Source: Haemaphysalis longicornis (Eukaryota; Arthropoda; Arachnida; Ixodida; Ixodidae). From it: a DNA stretch of 64,000 bases. Under the pieces are notes generated by a model. It saw only the letters and a program-made list of their open reading frames with translations. It was not told where the DNA came from and did not search any database. The position numbers and the translations under genes were made by a program. Of the stretch, positions 61,756-64,000 are shown one piece after another (within the stretch, counting starts at the first letter, position 1; each line of letters opens with the position of its first letter). Where the stretch lies: assembly GCA_013339765.2 (NCBI GenBank), contig CM023449.1:109919849-109983848 (forward strand). The letters run 5' to 3'.

Positions 61756-62292
61756 TCAGCTCTGTGCCTTGGCTCGTGGCATCCTGTACGCCCGTTTGCT
61801 GAAAGCGGTCGGCACCACGGATATGCTGCCCTTCCGCACCTTTTTGTTTGCGGCGCAGATTATCTCAAATGGGAGGGGTGGGGGGGGAGGCGGCGAGTGA
61901 ATTGCGATTAAAACCAGCTTCCCACTCCTCCGTCTTCGGACGTTTTCTCTTGGCGGTTTTTTGCTTGATGGGCTTGGGAACCCTTTTCTTTGGAACCATA
62001 TATTATTTACTCTGGAGGACAAAGTAGGTCGTGCCGTAACAAACATCTCTTTTCGTTCGACCAGCAAATCATTCAAAAGCATCTTGGGCTGTCTACTCTT
62101 GCATTTTCCTTCGTTATTCCCTTGAGGTGCCGTAACATAAGATTGTTCTTTGGGTGTTGCATGTGAGGTCAGGTTGTCTGTAGTAGGGTCGTTGCGGATG
62201 TCCTTTGCTTGCGCTAGTACAACCGTGCTAGGAATCATTGCCCCTTGATATGACAGTTTATTTTGAGTGGTAACCTCGTTGCACTCAGTCAC
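61756..62292 (-). CDS. unrecognised 178-codon open frame
   Basis: Polar, with a basic segment (ENVRRRRSGK) and a run of eight prolines (residues ~134-141) that reflects a local C/G tract. No known domain was seen. It lies directly downstream of BEL/Pao gag remnants on the same strand and upstream of the Penelope fragment, so it may be decayed gag sequence or chance. Not assigned. Confidence 0.25.
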   Translation of the reverse strand: MTECNEVTTQNKLSYQGAMIPSTVVLAQAKDIRNDPTTDNLTSHATPKEQSYVTAPQGNNEGKCKSRQPKMLLNDLLVERKEMFVTARPTLSSRVNNIWFQRKGFPSPSSKKPPRENVRRRRSGKLVLIAIHSPPPPPPLPFEIICAANKKVRKGSISVVPTAFSKRAYRMPRAKAQS

Positions 62293-62860
62293 TCCGTGAT
62301 TGATACCAGGTGGCCTGTTTCCAGGAGCGTTACACGGCGCAGATTCACATTAGGTTTTGTCGTAAGTAGGCTTTTAATATTCACTGCTGCATTTCTTTGG
62401 TTCGGGTATGAACTATCAGTACATTCGCAGTATTCCTTCATGTCATGTCGGTGTTCCTTCAGCTCTGCGGAGATTCGATTGCTGTAAGACGCAATTAGTG
62501 TTTCTCATGATCTCTGCGCTTGGACCACTTTAAACTCGGCCTTTGCCTTTGCCATACAAATTACTTCTTGGAACTTCAGCGCATCTTCGACCTCGACCTC
62601 TCATTCGTCAATGTCCACGGTGTCTTGAACTTCTCGGTTGATCGTTTTCAGTGCGTCACGATTCTCATTCAAATTCAGAATAAACGCTCTCAACTCACTT
62701 ATTGGTGGTATTTAGATTGGGAGGAGGTCTTCAACCTTGCCGATGATGGACTTGATACATTGTCAGACGATGCACCGCCTTTCAAATAGGGCCTCCATAT
62801 TAAAGTCTAGCGTCGCAAATCTCGTACGGGGTGCGACCTGGCTCAGAGGGCAGAAGTTGG
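62293..62860 (-). pseudogene. BEL/Pao gag N-terminal remnant
   Basis: One minus-strand frame, broken by several stops, reads ISELRAFILNLNENRDALKT, then INREVQDTVDIDE, EDALKFQEVICMAKAKAEF and SNRISAELKEHRHDMKEY. This is a helical, charged pattern like the N-terminal gag of BEL/Pao elements. A primer binding site ~240 bp upstream supports this reading. At least three stops interrupt it; the rest of gag and pol are not found downstream. Confidence 0.55.
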
Positions 62861-63085
62861 CGGGGTCTTCGTGTCAGTATCGGCCCCGCCGTGGATCATC
62901 ACGTCTTGCATCGTACAGTTATCCCTAAGGCTCGGCTTATTCCATCTTCTTCTTCTTCTCAGGTTGCTGCGATGTTTCTTGTTTCGGCTTCTATTTGAGG
63001 CTTCATTCTTGCTCCCAAGAGGTGAGAGGGAGGCCAAAGAGAAGCAAAATTCACTCAGTCTGGCTTACCTCTCGAGGTCCCTTGC

Positions 63086-63102
63086 CCCAGGTTTCGGCAC
63101 CA
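63086..63102 (-). promoter_or_regulatory. retroelement primer binding site (tRNA-Phe type)
   Basis: The minus strand reads TGGTGCCGAAACCTGGG. This is complementary to the 3' end of eukaryotic tRNA-Phe (CCCGGGTTTCGGCA plus CCA), with one mismatch over 17 nt. It sits 5 nt after an apparent LTR end (...TGTCAACA, at about 63,108). Reverse transcription of the element would start here. Confidence 0.75.
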
Positions 63103-63107
63103 AAATA

Positions 63108-63560
63108 TGTTGACAAAGGGACCAGCCTCCGAGACCCTCCTTTTGATTCCTTTAATCCTGTGAACTCCGATTAATGATTGTGGGGCACGAGAGAGACAGT
63201 TCTACATCTTTTAGAACATTTTACCAAACGTTATTGACACTAGGCGGCTGAAGGCATGTTTTGCAGCTTTCGCATGGTTGGTTGCCGGTATGATGGGCTC
63301 AGTTCGGTAGAAAACATTTTCCCTACGCGGCGATCTAAAGCTGTCAAGAACGATGGCCAGAAAGCTCTAAAGTCTCTCTCTGCGTGTCTTGCAGTGAGCT
63401 ACGGGTTTCGCTGTTGAGTGGTCGTTATTCTATTCGCACTTGTCACAGCGAACCAATAAATGGACCTTCCCTGAATCCATTCTTTGAATTTGTTGCTACT
63501 CCTATAGCTTGCGTCACCTGTCTGTCCATCCGTCAGTAAAGGGGAGGAAAAATACAGCTT
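63108..63560 (-). repeat. putative BEL/Pao 5' LTR
   Basis: By position this stretch upstream of the primer binding site should be the 5' LTR; its 3' end is the CA at about 63,108. The 5' boundary was not determined and no matching 3' LTR was found in the window, so the length is a guess. Confidence 0.35.
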
Positions 63561-64000
63561 CAAAATAAACAAAAGCAGTAAAAATGCTAAGCATGTGAAC
63601 TGCAAGCGCCACTGGTCCTTCCGGTCTTCCTCTTTGTCACCCGCATTCTGACCGGGTTCTTGCCGTCTGTCTTATTGTTGCTCGGGCATGACAACGTAAT
63701 CATGTGCGCTACAAAATCACTGCTCTTGCGGTGGCACAGTGCTCTTTGTGAACGCGATCTTACCTATCGCGGTTGCAACGTATGGGGACAAACGGCTTCA
63801 TCATCATCTGCGGTTGACATTGGGGGCCCTAATCAAATGTCTCGTTTGCCATTTGTAAAGGTCACCAATATGTGCCAAGTGCTCAGTTCGCAAACAGCTT
63901 GGACAATGAAAGTCGACTCATTTACAGAATATGTCTTTTGAAAATTCAAGTCTGAATATTGACATTGAAGACGTGACGTTGCAGTGCAGATAACTATTCG
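63561..64000. other. no gene recognised
   Basis: A 93-codon plus frame (63,660-63,941) has no known domain. No repeat was recognised. Confidence 0.4.

Overview
The window looks like intergenic or intronic DNA from an arachnid, most likely a hard tick (Ixodidae). The evidence is the set of repeats: tRNA-derived SINEs resembling the tick SINE Ruka, several I-clade LINEs with RNase H domains, an RTE/BovB-like LINE, a CR1-like LINE, Penelope-like elements with GIY-YIG endonucleases, and BEL/Pao LTR retrotransposon remnants. I see no convincing host protein-coding gene, no true tRNA or rRNA gene, and no CRISPR array or bacterial operon. Family names rest on recognised protein motifs and remembered consensus sequences, not on searches.

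Layout. 1-9,300: AT-rich DNA with a Penelope-terminus-like hairpin (1.1 kb), an 87-bp in-frame tandem repeat (2.0 kb), a CR1-type 3' tail (3.2 kb) and short direct repeats. 9.4-12.3 kb: two inverted copies of an unnamed ~0.7 kb repeat. 12.7-13.2 kb: a CpG-rich island with a TATA plus initiator promoter. 14.3-22.8 kb: the most striking structure, a ~4.9 kb I-clade LINE (minus strand) lying exactly between two ~1.79 kb direct repeats. 25.9-26.5 kb: a short tandem repeat and a Ruka-like SINE. 27.9-32.3 kb: an I-clade LINE whose ORF1 is inverted relative to its ORF2, the arrangement expected from twin priming. 32.4-36.4 kb: a 196-bp tandem duplication and a decayed CR1-like LINE. 36.8 kb: a long (TCTG)n array.

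38.6-40.3 kb: three (AATCC)n arrays, each followed by the same GC-rich motif. 40.6-43.8 kb: a SINE-like head, a BEL/Pao gag-pol fragment, a CpG-rich block with a second TATA/Inr promoter, and tandem units. 46.0-47.3 kb: an internally deleted Penelope-like element with ~88-bp terminal inverted repeats. 48.1 and 54.6 kb: two more SINE copies. 54.7-57.0 kb: a LINE C-terminus and an RTE/BovB-like LINE. 61.2-63.6 kb: a second Penelope GIY-YIG fragment and the 5' part of a BEL/Pao element with a primer binding site matching tRNA-Phe.

None of the elements looks able to move as it stands: all have frameshifts, stops or truncations. The 16-21 kb LINE is the best preserved, with three frameshifts and one stop seen in ORF2. 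The window therefore records several waves of retrotransposition, with some insertion by-products (inversion, large flanking duplication) still readable.
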